A stretch of DNA of 55,052 bases from Achromobacter sp. Marseille-Q4962 (GTDB lineage: Bacteria > Pseudomonadota > Gammaproteobacteria > Burkholderiales > Burkholderiaceae_B). The translations under genes were made by a program, and so were the position numbers. Under the pieces are notes generated by a model. That model saw only the letters and a program-made list of their open reading frames with translations, ran no database searches and was not told the DNA's origin. The stretch is taken from NCBI RefSeq assembly GCF_943737005.1, contig NZ_CALSFU010000026.1:1-55052 (forward strand), given 5' to 3'. Below, piece after piece: positions 42,518-51,270 of this stretch. The number at the start of each line of letters is the position of its first letter. Positions within the stretch are counted from its first letter, which is position 1.

Positions 42518-43573
42518 ATGAGCCTTTTGTTCGAACCCCTGAGCGTGGGCGATCTCGTCCTGCCCAACCGCATCGTCATGGCGCCCCTGACCCGCATGCA
42601 CGCCGGCCCCGGCCGCGTGCCCGACGCCCTCATGGCCGAGTACTACCGCCAGCGCGCCGGCGCCGGCATGATCCTGAGCGAAGCCACGGCGGTCATGCCG
42701 CGCGGCGTGGGCTACGCCGACACGCCCGGCCTGTGGTCGCCCGAGCAGGTGCGCGGCTGGCGGCAGGTGACTGCCGGGGTGCACGAAGCCGGCGGGCGCA
42801 TTCTGGCCCAGCTCTGGCACGTGGGCCGGATTTCCGACCCCGAGCTGCTCGATGGCGAGCTGCCCGTGGCGCCCAGCGCCGTGGCCGCCGAGGGCTGCGT
42901 CAGCCACCTGCGCCCCAAGCGTGCCTATGTCACGCCGCGCGCGCTCGACGCCGCGGAGATCCCGGGCATCGTCCAGGCCTATCGCCATGCGGCCCAGATG
43001 GCGATGGAAGCCGGTTTCGACGGGGTGGAAGTGCATGGCGCCAACGGCTATCTGCTGGATCAGTTCCTGCAGGATGGCAGCAACCTGCGCACCGACGACT
43101 ACGGCGGCCCGGTGGAGAACCGCGCCCGGCTGCTGCTGGAAGTCGCCGACGCCTGCATCGCGGTCTGGGGCGCGGGCCGGGTGGGCGTGCACCTGTCGCC
43201 GCGCGGCGGCGTGCATTCCATGCGGGACTCGAATCCCGCGGCCACCTTCGGCTACGTGGCCCGCGAGCTGGGCCGGCGCGGCATCGCTTTTCTCTGCGTG
43301 CGCGAATACGAAGCGGCCGACAGCCTGGGCCCCGACCTCAAGGCGGCCTTCGGCGGCGTCTACATCGCCAACGAGGGCTTTACGCGCGAGTCGGCCGAAG
43401 CGGCCATCGCCGCGGGCCGCGCCGACGCCGTGGCCTTCGGGGTGCCGTACATTGCCAACCCCGACCTGGCGCGCCGTTTCGCGCTGAAGGCCGAACTCAA
43501 CGAGGCCGACGCCTCCACCTTCTACACGCCCGGCCCGCACGGCTACACCGATTATCCGGCGCTGCCGGACTGA
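42518..43573 (+). CDS. Old-yellow-enzyme family ene-reductase
   Basis: This 351-residue FMN-dependent NAD(P)H oxidoreductase of the NemA/XenB/OYE group starts PLSVGDLVLPNRIVMAPLTR. It has the substrate His-Asn pair in GVEVHGANGYLLDQFL, then GSNLRTDDYGGPVENRARLL and the FMN-phosphate part ADAVAFGVPYIANPDLARR. Such enzymes reduce activated C=C bonds, nitro groups and quinone-like electrophiles. Expression is probably controlled by the ArsR protein encoded just upstream, whose own operator lies ahead of both genes. Confidence 0.94.
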   Translation: MSLLFEPLSVGDLVLPNRIVMAPLTRMHAGPGRVPDALMAEYYRQRAGAGMILSEATAVMPRGVGYADTPGLWSPEQVRGWRQVTAGVHEAGGRILAQLWHVGRISDPELLDGELPVAPSAVAAEGCVSHLRPKRAYVTPRALDAAEIPGIVQAYRHAAQMAMEAGFDGVEVHGANGYLLDQFLQDGSNLRTDDYGGPVENRARLLLEVADACIAVWGAGRVGVHLSPRGGVHSMRDSNPAATFGYVARELGRRGIAFLCVREYEAADSLGPDLKAAFGGVYIANEGFTRESAEAAIAAGRADAVAFGVPYIANPDLARRFALKAELNEADASTFYTPGPHGYTDYPALPD

Positions 43574-43579
43574 CGCCGG

Positions 43580-44485
43580 TCAGGCGCCCGCGAGGGCGGG
43601 GTAGGTGTAGAGCGCGAAGTGCGCCAGATTCAGCCCCGCGTGCGCCAGCACGGCCGCCGCCAGCCCGCCGCGGCGGTAGGCCGCGCCGTAGGCCAGGCCC
43701 GCCAGCGTGGCCAGCGGCACCCACGCCCAGCCGCCCGCCGCATGGGCCAGCCCAGTATGGGCCAGCCCAATATGGGCCAGCCCAATATGGGCCAGCCCGA
43801 ACAAAACGGCGGAAACCGCCACCGCCGCCCGGCCGCCCCAGGCGCGGCCGGCCCAGCGCTGGGTCAGGCGCTGCTGCACGTAGCCCCGGAACAGGGCTTC
43901 CTCGGCAAGCGCCGTCAGCAGCGCATTGTTCGCCAGCCACAGCCAGGCGCCGTCCGGCCATTTCGGCGCCCAGGCCACCATCTCCATCGCCAGCGCCGCG
44001 CCCAGGCAGACGGCGATGGCGGCGGCCGCGCCCGCGAGGCCGGCGCCCAGCGTGGCGGCCGTCCCGGCGGCCAGGCGCGGCCGCATGGCCAGCACCACCC
44101 AGAACGCCGCCAGCGGCTTGTCCAGGTTGACATACATGGCGTAGGGCAGCGCATCGGGCGTGAGCGCGGCGCGCGGCATTGCCAGGAAATTGTGGAAACC
44201 GGGCAGCCGGTGCAGGAAAAGCAGCGCGGCCAGCGCCACGAACAAGGCGTGGCCGGCCGCGCGGCAGGCGGCCGGCATGCCGGGCCGCACCAGCAGGGCG
44301 CAGGCCGCCAGGCTGGCCGGCCCGGCCAGGGCCCGCGGGTCCAGGTAGCCCTCGCGCCAGGCCAGCGCCCAGGCGGCCGCCAGCGCCGCCAGGCACAGCG
44401 CGCGCAGCCGCGGCGCCCAGAGCAGGGCGGCGGCGCAGAAAAGCGGATAGACAAAACCGGGCAGCGGAGCAGGCATGGACGGCAT
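43580..44485 (-). CDS. CPBP-family (CAAX protease-like) membrane protein
   Basis: This 301-residue multi-helix membrane protein of the CPBP/Abi family has the Glu-Glu motif TALAEEALFRGYVQQRL and the second His-containing motif in VLFGLAHIGLAHIGLAH. A third lies near the end (VLAHAGLNLAHFALY). The GLAH motif is followed by three extra copies made by a 15-bp DNA repeat, so the second active-site motif is unusually extended. An alternative start lies at 44476. CPBP proteins are intramembrane proteases or immunity or modification factors; the substrate is unknown. It converges with the OYE gene. Confidence 0.82.
   Translation of the reverse strand: MPSMPAPLPGFVYPLFCAAALLWAPRLRALCLAALAAAWALAWREGYLDPRALAGPASLAACALLVRPGMPAACRAAGHALFVALAALLFLHRLPGFHNFLAMPRAALTPDALPYAMYVNLDKPLAAFWVVLAMRPRLAAGTAATLGAGLAGAAAAIAVCLGAALAMEMVAWAPKWPDGAWLWLANNALLTALAEEALFRGYVQQRLTQRWAGRAWGGRAAVAVSAVLFGLAHIGLAHIGLAHTGLAHAAGGWAWVPLATLAGLAYGAAYRRGGLAAAVLAHAGLNLAHFALYTYPALAGA
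43741..43800. repeat. 15-bp tandem repeat in the CPBP gene, 4 units
   Basis: Four in-frame copies of (C/T)ATGGGCCAGCCC(A/G)(G/A) run without gaps from 43741 to 43800. They encode (I/T/A)GLAH on the minus strand, next to the His motif of the CPBP protease. Slippage would change the protein by five residues at a time. Confidence 0.9.
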
Positions 44486-44599
44486 GCGCGGATCGCGGAA
44501 GCGAAGCGCAAGAGTGTAAGCGCTGCCGGCGGGCGATAATGCCCGGGCGGTTCCGGCAGGCCCTGCCGGAACCGCGGTCGACAAGCCCTGGGAGGGAAG

Positions 44600-44974
44600 A
44601 TGAAGACAATTGCGTGGTTGATGCTGGCGGCCGCGGCGCTGCCCTGGGTGGCGGCTATCCTGGCCAAGGCGGGCGGCAAAGGGTTCGACAACAACGATCC
44701 GCGTCCGTGGCTGGCGCGGCAGGAAGGATGGCGCGCTCGCGCCGACGCGGCGCAGGCCAATACGTTCGAAGCCCTGCCTTTCTTCTTCGGCGCGGTGCTG
44801 TTCGCCCTGTATACCCAGGCGCCGGCGGCGCACGTGGCCACGCTGATGGCGTGCTGGCTGGGCGTGCGCCTGGGCTATCTGGCGCTGTACCTGGCGGGGT
44901 GGGGGGGCCTGCGGTCGCTCGCCTGGGCGGCGAGCGTGGGTTTCGTGATCGCGATCCTGTTCGCCGGCGCGTAG
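44600..44974 (+). CDS. MAPEG-family membrane protein
   Basis: This 124-residue protein has four membrane helices and the MAPEG pattern: RADAAQANTFEALPFFFGAV, then LMACWLGVRLGYLALYLAGW. MAPEG proteins include membrane glutathione transferases and small unknown bacterial members. GGGAGGGAAG precedes the ATG by 2-11 nt. It is divergent from the CPBP gene with 114 bp between them. Confidence 0.92.
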   Translation: MKTIAWLMLAAAALPWVAAILAKAGGKGFDNNDPRPWLARQEGWRARADAAQANTFEALPFFFGAVLFALYTQAPAAHVATLMACWLGVRLGYLALYLAGWGGLRSLAWAASVGFVIAILFAGA

Positions 44975-45005
44975 GGCGGGAGGCCGCGCGCCGGCGCGGT
45001 GCGCA

Positions 45006-45440
45006 TCAGCGCCATTCGAACACGGCGCGGGCGGTGCCCGATTTGGCGACCGACACCTCGCGCTCCTGGGCCTTGCCCTCGTAGGTGGCCGTGATCTTGT
45101 AGCGGCCCTCGGGCAGCTTCACCAGCATGTAGGGGCCTTCGGCGGTGGCGTCCAGCACCGGCTGGCCGTGGGTGTTCTTGATGGACACCGACACGTTGGC
45201 GACATAGTCGGCATTGCCGTCGATCCGGGCCGCGAAAGTGAGCGCCAGCGGATAGTCCTTGGCCGCGGCCTTGAACGATTCGGATTCGTCCAGGCCGATG
45301 CCGCCGCTCACGTACTGCACCGAGCCCTGGGTCTTGAGGGGAGGCAGCGCCGCTTGCGCGGCGCCGAGCCAACCGGCCAGCGCGATGGTGCCCACGGCCA
45401 TGGCGGCCGCCATGGCGCTGCGTTCGATTCGTTTGTTCAT
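45006..45440 (-). CDS. Secreted protein with carboxypeptidase-regulatory-like domain
   Basis: This 144-residue protein has a signal peptide (1-30, ending GAAQAALPP). It is followed by a beta-rich domain with SVQYVSGGIGLDESESFKAA, VSVSIKNTHGQPVLDATAEG and MLVKLPEGRYKITATYEGKA, the pattern of carboxypeptidase-regulatory-like or transthyretin-like folds. It is probably periplasmic. The role is unknown. GAGAAACC lies upstream of the ATG at 45440. Confidence 0.78.
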   Translation of the reverse strand: MNKRIERSAMAAAMAVGTIALAGWLGAAQAALPPLKTQGSVQYVSGGIGLDESESFKAAAKDYPLALTFAARIDGNADYVANVSVSIKNTHGQPVLDATAEGPYMLVKLPEGRYKITATYEGKAQEREVSVAKSGTARAVFEWR

Positions 45441-45531
45441 GCGGTTTCTCCTTGGTATGGCGCGGCCTCGGGAAGCCGCGCCGTCTTGCGGATGAAGAGA
45501 CAGGATTTCGACTGCGCCGCCGGCCCGGAGT

Positions 45532-46317
45532 TCACCGGCCGTCCGCCCCAGGCCGCCACGCAAAGCGCAGGTCGGTTTCGCCGGATTGCGTGCCGTCGGG
45601 CGCATAGCGCTTCTCGAACAGTTGCGCGCGCCCGTCGGCGTGCAGCGACAGCACGGTGGAACTGCGCGTGCCGTACAGGGGGCTCACGATGAAGGGGCTG
45701 CTCAGCAGGCGCTCGCGCTCGAGCGGCAGGCCGGTGGCCGGCAGTTCGTCGTCGGCCGCGGGGTCGCGGTCGGACAGCGCGGCGAACAGTCCGGGCAGAT
45801 CCGGCTGCGGGCCCTGCGCGAGCACGCGCTCGAACGCGGCCCGGGTGCGCGCGAGCTTGGGCCAGGGCGTTTCCAGCAGATGGTTGGACAGCGCGTGTAC
45901 GCCGGGCGGGAGCGCGCGCGGCACGCCGTCGCGGTTACTGAGATACCAGGCATGCCCGCCCACGCCCACGATGAGGTTAAAGCCGTTGTAGTCCTGGGCC
46001 CGGCCGTGGAGGGCCGAGAGATAGTCTCCGGGCGCCTGCCCGCCGCGCAGGAAACGCTCCACCAGCGCGCCGCGGCTGGGGGCGCCGGCGATCTGGCGGC
46101 CGGGTTCGCGGAAATTGGTGACCAGCGCGAACCGGCCGCTGCGCGTGACGCCCATCCAGGTGCCGCCCGCCAGGGCGTCGCGGCCGGCATGGATGTCGGG
46201 CGCATCGGGCCAGGCCGCCGCGGGCAGGGTGGGGCGGGCGTGGAATTCGTCGCGGTTGGCGGCAATGAGGACGGGAATGCCAGGCACCGCCTGCAAAGCC
46301 AGCACGGCAAGACACAT
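45532..46317 (-). CDS. NRDE-family (TANGO2-like) protein
   Basis: This 261-residue member of the NRDE/DUF833 family starts MCLAVLALQAVPGIPVLIAA and carries the defining NRDEFHARPT directly after. It then has AGRDALAGGTWMGVTRSGRF, NFREPGRQ and a late SPFIVSPLYGTRSSTVLSL. The N-terminal Cys2 suggests an Ntn-hydrolase-like fold, as proposed for the family; the human relative is TANGO2. The gene starts 15 nt after the FUSC gene ends and is probably co-transcribed. Confidence 0.92.
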   Translation of the reverse strand: MCLAVLALQAVPGIPVLIAANRDEFHARPTLPAAAWPDAPDIHAGRDALAGGTWMGVTRSGRFALVTNFREPGRQIAGAPSRGALVERFLRGGQAPGDYLSALHGRAQDYNGFNLIVGVGGHAWYLSNRDGVPRALPPGVHALSNHLLETPWPKLARTRAAFERVLAQGPQPDLPGLFAALSDRDPAADDELPATGLPLERERLLSSPFIVSPLYGTRSSTVLSLHADGRAQLFEKRYAPDGTQSGETDLRFAWRPGADGR

Positions 46318-46332
46318 ATCGGTTTCCTTGTT

Positions 46333-48288
46333 CTAGGAGGGCGCGGCCGCGGGCGCGGCGGCGAACTCGGGGCCGGCCAGCGCCGCGCGCACGGCTTCGA
46401 TGCGCGCGGCCGCCTCGCGCAGCGCGGCGGCCGACACCGGGGCGGGGCCGGTCGGCACGGGCCGGCCCTGTTCGACGGCCTGGGCCATTTCCTGCAGCGC
46501 GCCGGCCAGCCGCGCCACGTCCGACGGGGCGGGCGCCGCATCGGGTGCGGGGGGCAGCGTGTCGGAAAGCGTATTGGCCACGCGCTCCAGCTCTACTTCC
46601 ACGGGCCACCAGGCCAGCGCGCGCCGGCTTACCGGGCGGGGCTCCGACAGCGCGCGTTGCAGGGCGATGCGCAGGTCCGACAGGCGCGCGTAGGTCTGCG
46701 CGCGCAGCGCCAGGCGGGAAGCGGCGCGGTCCTGATAGCTTGCGTTCAGGTAGGCGGCCAGGGTCTGCATGGCGGCCGCCACCGCATGATCCAGATTGTG
46801 GCGCTCCAGGCGCATCCAGGGCAGGTAGCCCACCACGATCACGATGGAGGCGGCCGCCAGCACGTCGATGAAGCGCGCCAGCGCGATGGGCCAGCTGCCC
46901 GGCTGCAGGGCGCCGATGAGCAGCATGAGGATGGGCAGCAGGATCGCCGAGAACAGGCCGTAGTTGCGGCGGATGGACCAGGGCAGCAGCGCGGCCAGGG
47001 CGGTCAGCGCCGCCAGGCTGACGACGCCGCTGCGGTCCAGCGCCATCACGGTGGCGCTGATGGCCACGCCGGCCACGCTGCCGGCGCAGCTTTGCAGGGC
47101 GCGCGCGAACACCGAGCCGAAATTGGGCTTGAACACCACCACGACCACCAGCGGCACCCAGTACGAACGCGGCAGCAGGCCGGTAAGGGCCACGGCCTCG
47201 GCGGCCACCAGACACAGCGCCAGGCGGCCCAGGTAGCGCGCGGCCACCGGCCCGGGCCGGTAGATCCGCAGCAGGGCGCGCCAGGACGTGCGCGGGGCGG
47301 GCGCCGGCATCGAGGCTTCGGCCGCCGCCGCGGGCGCCGAAGCCTCCCCGGCGAGCTGCGGGCCGATGTGCGCCAGCGCGTCGGCAAGCTGGGGCATGCC
47401 GGCCGCGCGCAAAGCGGCGATCTCGGCCTGCGGCGCGGGCGGGGCGCCGTTCTCGATGCGGTCGGCGATGCGGTTCATGGCGCGCGCGCATTCGGCCGGA
47501 AGCACCCGCCCGGCGCGGGCCAGCGCGAGCGCGGCGTTGCTGAGCGGCGTGCAGGCTTGCAGCTGCGCGGCCAGGCGCGACAGGCGGGGCGACGGGCCTG
47601 CCGCCCGGCGGCGCGCCGCCAGCACGGCATCGTAGGCCGAGGCCATGGCTGTTTCCATGTCGCGCCGGGCCATCATGGTGCGCGAGGTGCCGATAGCCGC
47701 GTACATGGCCGCCAGCTTGCGGTAGGCCAGCGCGACGGCGGCGCGTTCGGGGGCGGTGGGGTGGACGATCCAGCCCGCCAGCGTCAGCGCCAGCCCGAAC
47801 AGGCCGCCCGCGCCCACCAGCAGGGCCGGCATCCACGGCGGCAGCGCCGTGGGCAGGCTGGAGCCCACGATGACGTAGGTGGCGAATTGCAGGGTGGCCA
47901 CCGCCGCGATGTTGTTCAGCGTGCCGATCAGGCTGGCCGCCAGCACCAGCGCGATCATGGCGACGCCGCCCGCCCAGCCCTGGCCGTAGAGCAGCGCGCC
48001 CAGCACGTAGCCCAGCATGCCTCCCAGCACCGTGCAGCCGATGGACACGGCGCGATTGCGGTAGGGGCCGCCGTTGTCGCCCGTGATGGAAGGCAGGGCG
48101 CCCAGCGCGACCAGGGCGGCCGCCGCACTCTGGTCCAGCGCCAGCCCCGCCGCCGACGGCAGGCCGATGGCCAGGGCCGCGCGCACCGCGGCGGCGCGCG
48201 ACACCGGCGCCGGTTCCATGTGCGCCAGGCTCATGAGCCAGCGCATGTTGGTGGCGCGCGGCGAGATGCGTCTCGGATGCAATGGCAC
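46333..48288 (-). CDS. FUSC-family membrane protein (YccS/YhfK-like)
   Basis: This 651-residue inner-membrane protein has two hydrophobic blocks (about 30-175 and 355-490) and helical soluble parts, as in FUSC-family proteins. Typical segments are ALAIGLPSAAGLALDQSAAA, YVLGALLYGQGWAGGVAMIA and YWVPLVVVVVFKPNFGSVFA. Unlike the copy at 36460 it has no HlyD or outer-membrane partner beside it. Starts at 48246 or 48219 are also possible. The transported compound is unknown. Confidence 0.88.
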   Translation of the reverse strand: MPLHPRRISPRATNMRWLMSLAHMEPAPVSRAAAVRAALAIGLPSAAGLALDQSAAAALVALGALPSITGDNGGPYRNRAVSIGCTVLGGMLGYVLGALLYGQGWAGGVAMIALVLAASLIGTLNNIAAVATLQFATYVIVGSSLPTALPPWMPALLVGAGGLFGLALTLAGWIVHPTAPERAAVALAYRKLAAMYAAIGTSRTMMARRDMETAMASAYDAVLAARRRAAGPSPRLSRLAAQLQACTPLSNAALALARAGRVLPAECARAMNRIADRIENGAPPAPQAEIAALRAAGMPQLADALAHIGPQLAGEASAPAAAAEASMPAPAPRTSWRALLRIYRPGPVAARYLGRLALCLVAAEAVALTGLLPRSYWVPLVVVVVFKPNFGSVFARALQSCAGSVAGVAISATVMALDRSGVVSLAALTALAALLPWSIRRNYGLFSAILLPILMLLIGALQPGSWPIALARFIDVLAAASIVIVVGYLPWMRLERHNLDHAVAAAMQTLAAYLNASYQDRAASRLALRAQTYARLSDLRIALQRALSEPRPVSRRALAWWPVEVELERVANTLSDTLPPAPDAAPAPSDVARLAGALQEMAQAVEQGRPVPTGPAPVSAAALREAAARIEAVRAALAGPEFAAAPAAAPS

Positions 48289-48325
48289 GGGCTGGGCCTG
48301 TCTGCGCGGAAGCCGCCTGCGGCGC

Positions 48326-48808
48326 CTAGCGCCGTATCAGCGGCGCGACGGCGGGCCGGGCCACGCGGAAGTAGTCCTCGGTGTCCAGCAGGATGGAGGC
48401 GTCCAGCCGGCCCGCGTTGAACACGATCTCCGCGTGCCGCTCGCGCAGCGTGGGGTCGACGATGAGCGCAAGCTCCGGGTTGAACGAGAACGGCGGAATG
48501 GCGCCGATTTCGCAGCCGGTCAGCTCGCGCGCCAGGTCTTGCGAGGCGAGCGAGGCCTTCTTGCCGCCCGCGGCCCGGGCGATGGCTTCCAGGTCGGCCT
48601 GCTGGTCCGCAGGAAAGACAGCCAGCACGTTCTTGCGCTGGCTGGAGGAAATGCGGACGCGGCAGACCAGGGCCTTGGCGCCCTGGCTGACCTCGGTGCC
48701 GCGCGCGGCGGCCGCTTCGACGGACTTGCCGGCCGCGGGGTGTTCGATGAGGCGAAAGCGCGCCGCATGGCCGGTCAGCAGCGCCTGCAGTTGTTCAAAG
48801 ACTTGCAT
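48326..48808 (-). CDS. YbaK/EbsC-family aminoacyl-tRNA editing protein
   Basis: This 160-residue protein has the YbaK/ProX trans-editing fold. Characteristic parts are RLIEHPAAGKSVEAAAARGT, GAKALVCRVR, RAAGGKKASLASQDLARELT and GCEIGAIPPFSFNPELALIV. Family members hydrolyse mischarged Cys- or Ala-tRNA(Pro). The start at 48808 fits the homology; a longer in-frame start at 48859 has no support. It stands alone between the FUSC gene and the response-regulator-like gene. Confidence 0.88.
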   Translation of the reverse strand: MQVFEQLQALLTGHAARFRLIEHPAAGKSVEAAAARGTEVSQGAKALVCRVRISSSQRKNVLAVFPADQQADLEAIARAAGGKKASLASQDLARELTGCEIGAIPPFSFNPELALIVDPTLRERHAEIVFNAGRLDASILLDTEDYFRVARPAVAPLIRR

Positions 48809-48874
48809 GTCGGTGGCGTGGGGTTGCGGGGTGCGGGACGGTCGCCCCGCAAGCCGCATGATACGCCGCGGGAG

Positions 48875-49603
48875 TCAGATTTCGCCGGTGAAGGCGTAGC
48901 CCCAGCCCCAGACGGTGCGGATGGGCAGGTCCACGTTGAGTTCCTGCGCCTTGCGGCGCAGCCGGCTGACGACCACGTCCGTGCGGCGGGCCGATTCGCG
49001 GCCGGCCTGCGCCTCGCCCGCGGCGGCGTCGCCGCGCGGCAGGCGGCGGTCTGCCGCGCGGGTCAGCCGCAGCAGGAAATCGCGCTCGGCCTGGGTGAGG
49101 GGCAGGCGGGCGCCGGCGGGGCTGACCAGCGTCCAGGCGGCATCCTGGAGCTGCCATTTGCCGGCCGTCTCCGGCGCGGCCGGGGCGGGCGCGGGACGCG
49201 GTTCGGGCTCGGAAGACAGCCGCCGGCCGGACGAGGGCGGCACGCGGCGCACCAGCGCCTGCAGCGCGGCGGCCACTTCGGCGGTGGCAACGTCGGGAGG
49301 GAAGCAGGCGTCGGCCCCGCAGTGCAGGCCCAGGATGCGGTTCTCGGCGGAATCGAAGGCGGAAATGGCGACGATGCCCGCCGTGGTGTCCATGGCCCGC
49401 AGCCCCGCGACGGCCATGCAAAGGTCCTGCAGTTCGGCCTCCATGACCAGGAGCGGGGTGCGGCGCGCCTGGAAGAGCCGGAACAGGCCGGTGGAATCTT
49501 CGCAGCGCCGGGGCGAAAACCCCATGCCGGCCAGCGCCTCGCTGCGGCGCGCGCGTTGGCCTGGATCGGGAGAAAAAACGATCAGGTCTAGGAGGTCATT
49601 CAT
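48875..49603 (-). CDS. OmpR-type winged-helix regulator with a pseudo-receiver
   Basis: This 242-residue protein has a receiver-like N-terminal domain (about 1-118) and an OmpR/PhoB winged helix at the end (about 150-242: LTQAERDFLLRLTRAADRRL and VVVSRLRRKAQELNVDLPIR, then VWGWGYAFTGEI). In the receiver, the beta3 strand reads PLLVMEAEL, with Glu where the phosphorylated Asp should be. The conserved late Lys-Pro is replaced by FPPD. It therefore probably works without phosphorylation. No histidine kinase is adjacent. In-frame starts at 49648 and 49681 are possible; 49681 has the better ribosome site, so the N-terminus is uncertain. Confidence 0.75.
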   Translation of the reverse strand: MNDLLDLIVFSPDPGQRARRSEALAGMGFSPRRCEDSTGLFRLFQARRTPLLVMEAELQDLCMAVAGLRAMDTTAGIVAISAFDSAENRILGLHCGADACFPPDVATAEVAAALQALVRRVPPSSGRRLSSEPEPRPAPAPAAPETAGKWQLQDAAWTLVSPAGARLPLTQAERDFLLRLTRAADRRLPRGDAAAGEAQAGRESARRTDVVVSRLRRKAQELNVDLPIRTVWGWGYAFTGEI

Positions 49604-49780
49604 GAATCGGTATCTGTGCAGCTCAAGCGCAGACGAATGATCGTCCATGCGCGTCCCGGCGAAACCTCCGCTCAACGCCATTTTCCTACCCGAATTCTTG
49701 AGCTAGGGCTGCTTCCCGCTGAACGCGGCCTGAAAAACCAGACCAGACGAGGCCCGGCTGGCCCTGCGGCGGCGGGTTCG

Positions 49781-51262
49781 TCAGGAACCGCCGGCCTGCG
49801 CGGCGGGCGCCGGGGCGGTGTTCCACCAGCCTCCGCCCAGAGCTTGCAGCAAGGCCGCCGTATCGGCGTAGCGGGCGGCGTCGGCCTGCACCCGGGCCAG
49901 GCGCGTCTGCAGCAGTTGGCGCTGGGCGTCCAGCAGCTCGAACTGGCTGATGCCGCCCGCCCGCAGGCGGTCGCGGGCGATGCGCTCGGCGTCGGCGGCG
50001 CGGCGCCAGGCCTGGTCCTGCGCCTGGTAGGCCTGTCCGTCGGCCTGCAGCGCGCGCAGCGCGTCGGCCACCTGCCGGAATCCGTCCAGCACCGTTTGCC
50101 GGTAGTGCGCGCCGGCGGCTTCGTAGGCGGCCTGGGCGGAGCGGGCGCGCGCCCGCAGTTCGCCGCCGTGGAAAAGCGGCTGCGTCAGGCCCAGGCCCAG
50201 GTTCCAGACGTTTACGCCGTCGGGCAGGCCGCCGGCGCGGGTGCGCTGGGAGCCGAAGCCCGCGGTCAGGGTGAATTGGGGATACTGCTGCGCGGCCGCC
50301 ACGCCCGCTTCGGCGCAGGCCTGCCGCCACAGGGCCTCGGCGGCCAGGATGTCGGGCCGCTGGCGCGTCAGGGCGGAGGGCACGCCCAGCGGCACTTCCG
50401 CCGGCAGCGTCAGCTCCGACAGCGCCGGCAGCCGTGCCGCCAGCGCGGCGGGCGGCACGCCCAGGTACACGGCCAACTGGTGCTCGGCCTGCGCGCGGGC
50501 GCTGGCCAGGGGCGGCAGCAGGGCCCGGGTCTGCGCCAGCAGCACCTCCTGGGCGCGCAGGTCGGCCTCGGACACCCCGCCGGCCCGCAGCCGGCGCTCC
50601 AGGATGTCGCGCTGGCGCGCCTGGGCGTCGATCAGGGCCTGGGTGGCCGCATGCCGTTCGTCCAGCTCGGCGCGCCGGATCGCCGCCGTGACCACATTGG
50701 CCGCCAGCGTCATGCGCGCCGCCTGCCACTCGTGGGCGCGGGCGTCGGCGCGGGCCGCCACGGCCTCGATCGCCCTGCGGTCCGCGCCGAAGAGGTCCAG
50801 GGTGTAGGAGACGCTGATCGAGGCGTTGTAGAGCGTGAACGGGGCCGGCTGCTCGGCCACCGGCACGCCGAAGGCGGACGGATCCACCTTCTGGCGCGCG
50901 GCGGAGAGCGAGCCGTCCACGGACGGCAGCATGCGTCCGCCGGTTTCGGCGTTCAGGTCTTCCTGCGCCTGCCGCAGGCGGGCGCGCGCCTCTTCCAGCG
51001 TGGGGCTGGCGGCCAGCGCATCGCGCACCAGGGCGTCCAGCGCCTCCGAGCGGTACAGCCGCCACCACAACGCCGGGATGTCGGCGCCGGAAGCCAGGCG
51101 CTGCCCTTGCGGCGCGGTTTCGGGCGCGCCTCGCGCATAGGCGGCCACGGCCGGCGCGTCGGGCGGTTGGAAGTCGGGGCCCGCGGCGCAGCCGGCCAGC
51201 AGGGCGGCCGCGCCCAGCAGGGCCGGGGGCAGGAGAGCGGACGAGGAAGGACGGCGGGGCAT
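49781..51262 (-). CDS. NodT-type outer-membrane efflux lipoprotein
   Basis: This 493-residue TolC-like outer-membrane factor has a leader ending AAALLAGCAAGPDFQPP (lipidated Cys). Two OEP repeats show VRDALAASPTLEEARARLRQ, ISVSYTLDLFGADRRAIEAV and TRQRPDILAAEALWRQACAE. It ends the TetR-HlyD-ABC-permease operon and lies 8 nt after the permease gene, so it gives this inner-membrane ABC exporter a path across the outer membrane. Confidence 0.94.
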   Translation of the reverse strand: MPRRPSSSALLPPALLGAAALLAGCAAGPDFQPPDAPAVAAYARGAPETAPQGQRLASGADIPALWWRLYRSEALDALVRDALAASPTLEEARARLRQAQEDLNAETGGRMLPSVDGSLSAARQKVDPSAFGVPVAEQPAPFTLYNASISVSYTLDLFGADRRAIEAVAARADARAHEWQAARMTLAANVVTAAIRRAELDERHAATQALIDAQARQRDILERRLRAGGVSEADLRAQEVLLAQTRALLPPLASARAQAEHQLAVYLGVPPAALAARLPALSELTLPAEVPLGVPSALTRQRPDILAAEALWRQACAEAGVAAAQQYPQFTLTAGFGSQRTRAGGLPDGVNVWNLGLGLTQPLFHGGELRARARSAQAAYEAAGAHYRQTVLDGFRQVADALRALQADGQAYQAQDQAWRRAADAERIARDRLRAGGISQFELLDAQRQLLQTRLARVQADAARYADTAALLQALGGGWWNTAPAPAAQAGGS

Positions 51263-51270
51263 GGCGGGCC

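Noticed and set aside
44984..44999. CCGCGC-GCCG-GCGCGG hairpin between the MAPEG gene and the convergent secreted-protein gene.
   Set aside because: A 6-bp G-C stem is expected by chance in DNA this rich in G and C, and there is no T-run.
45586..48420. A plus-strand open frame of over 900 codons opposite the NRDE and FUSC genes.
   Set aside because: It spans two real genes and their gap, has the skewed composition of an antisense shadow, and shows no recognisable domain.
49604..49780. A search of this gap for a terminator or small RNA.
   Set aside because: Only a weak GACGA-ATGA-TCGTC repeat and a single T5 are visible. Part of the stretch may simply be the true N-terminus of the regulator gene.
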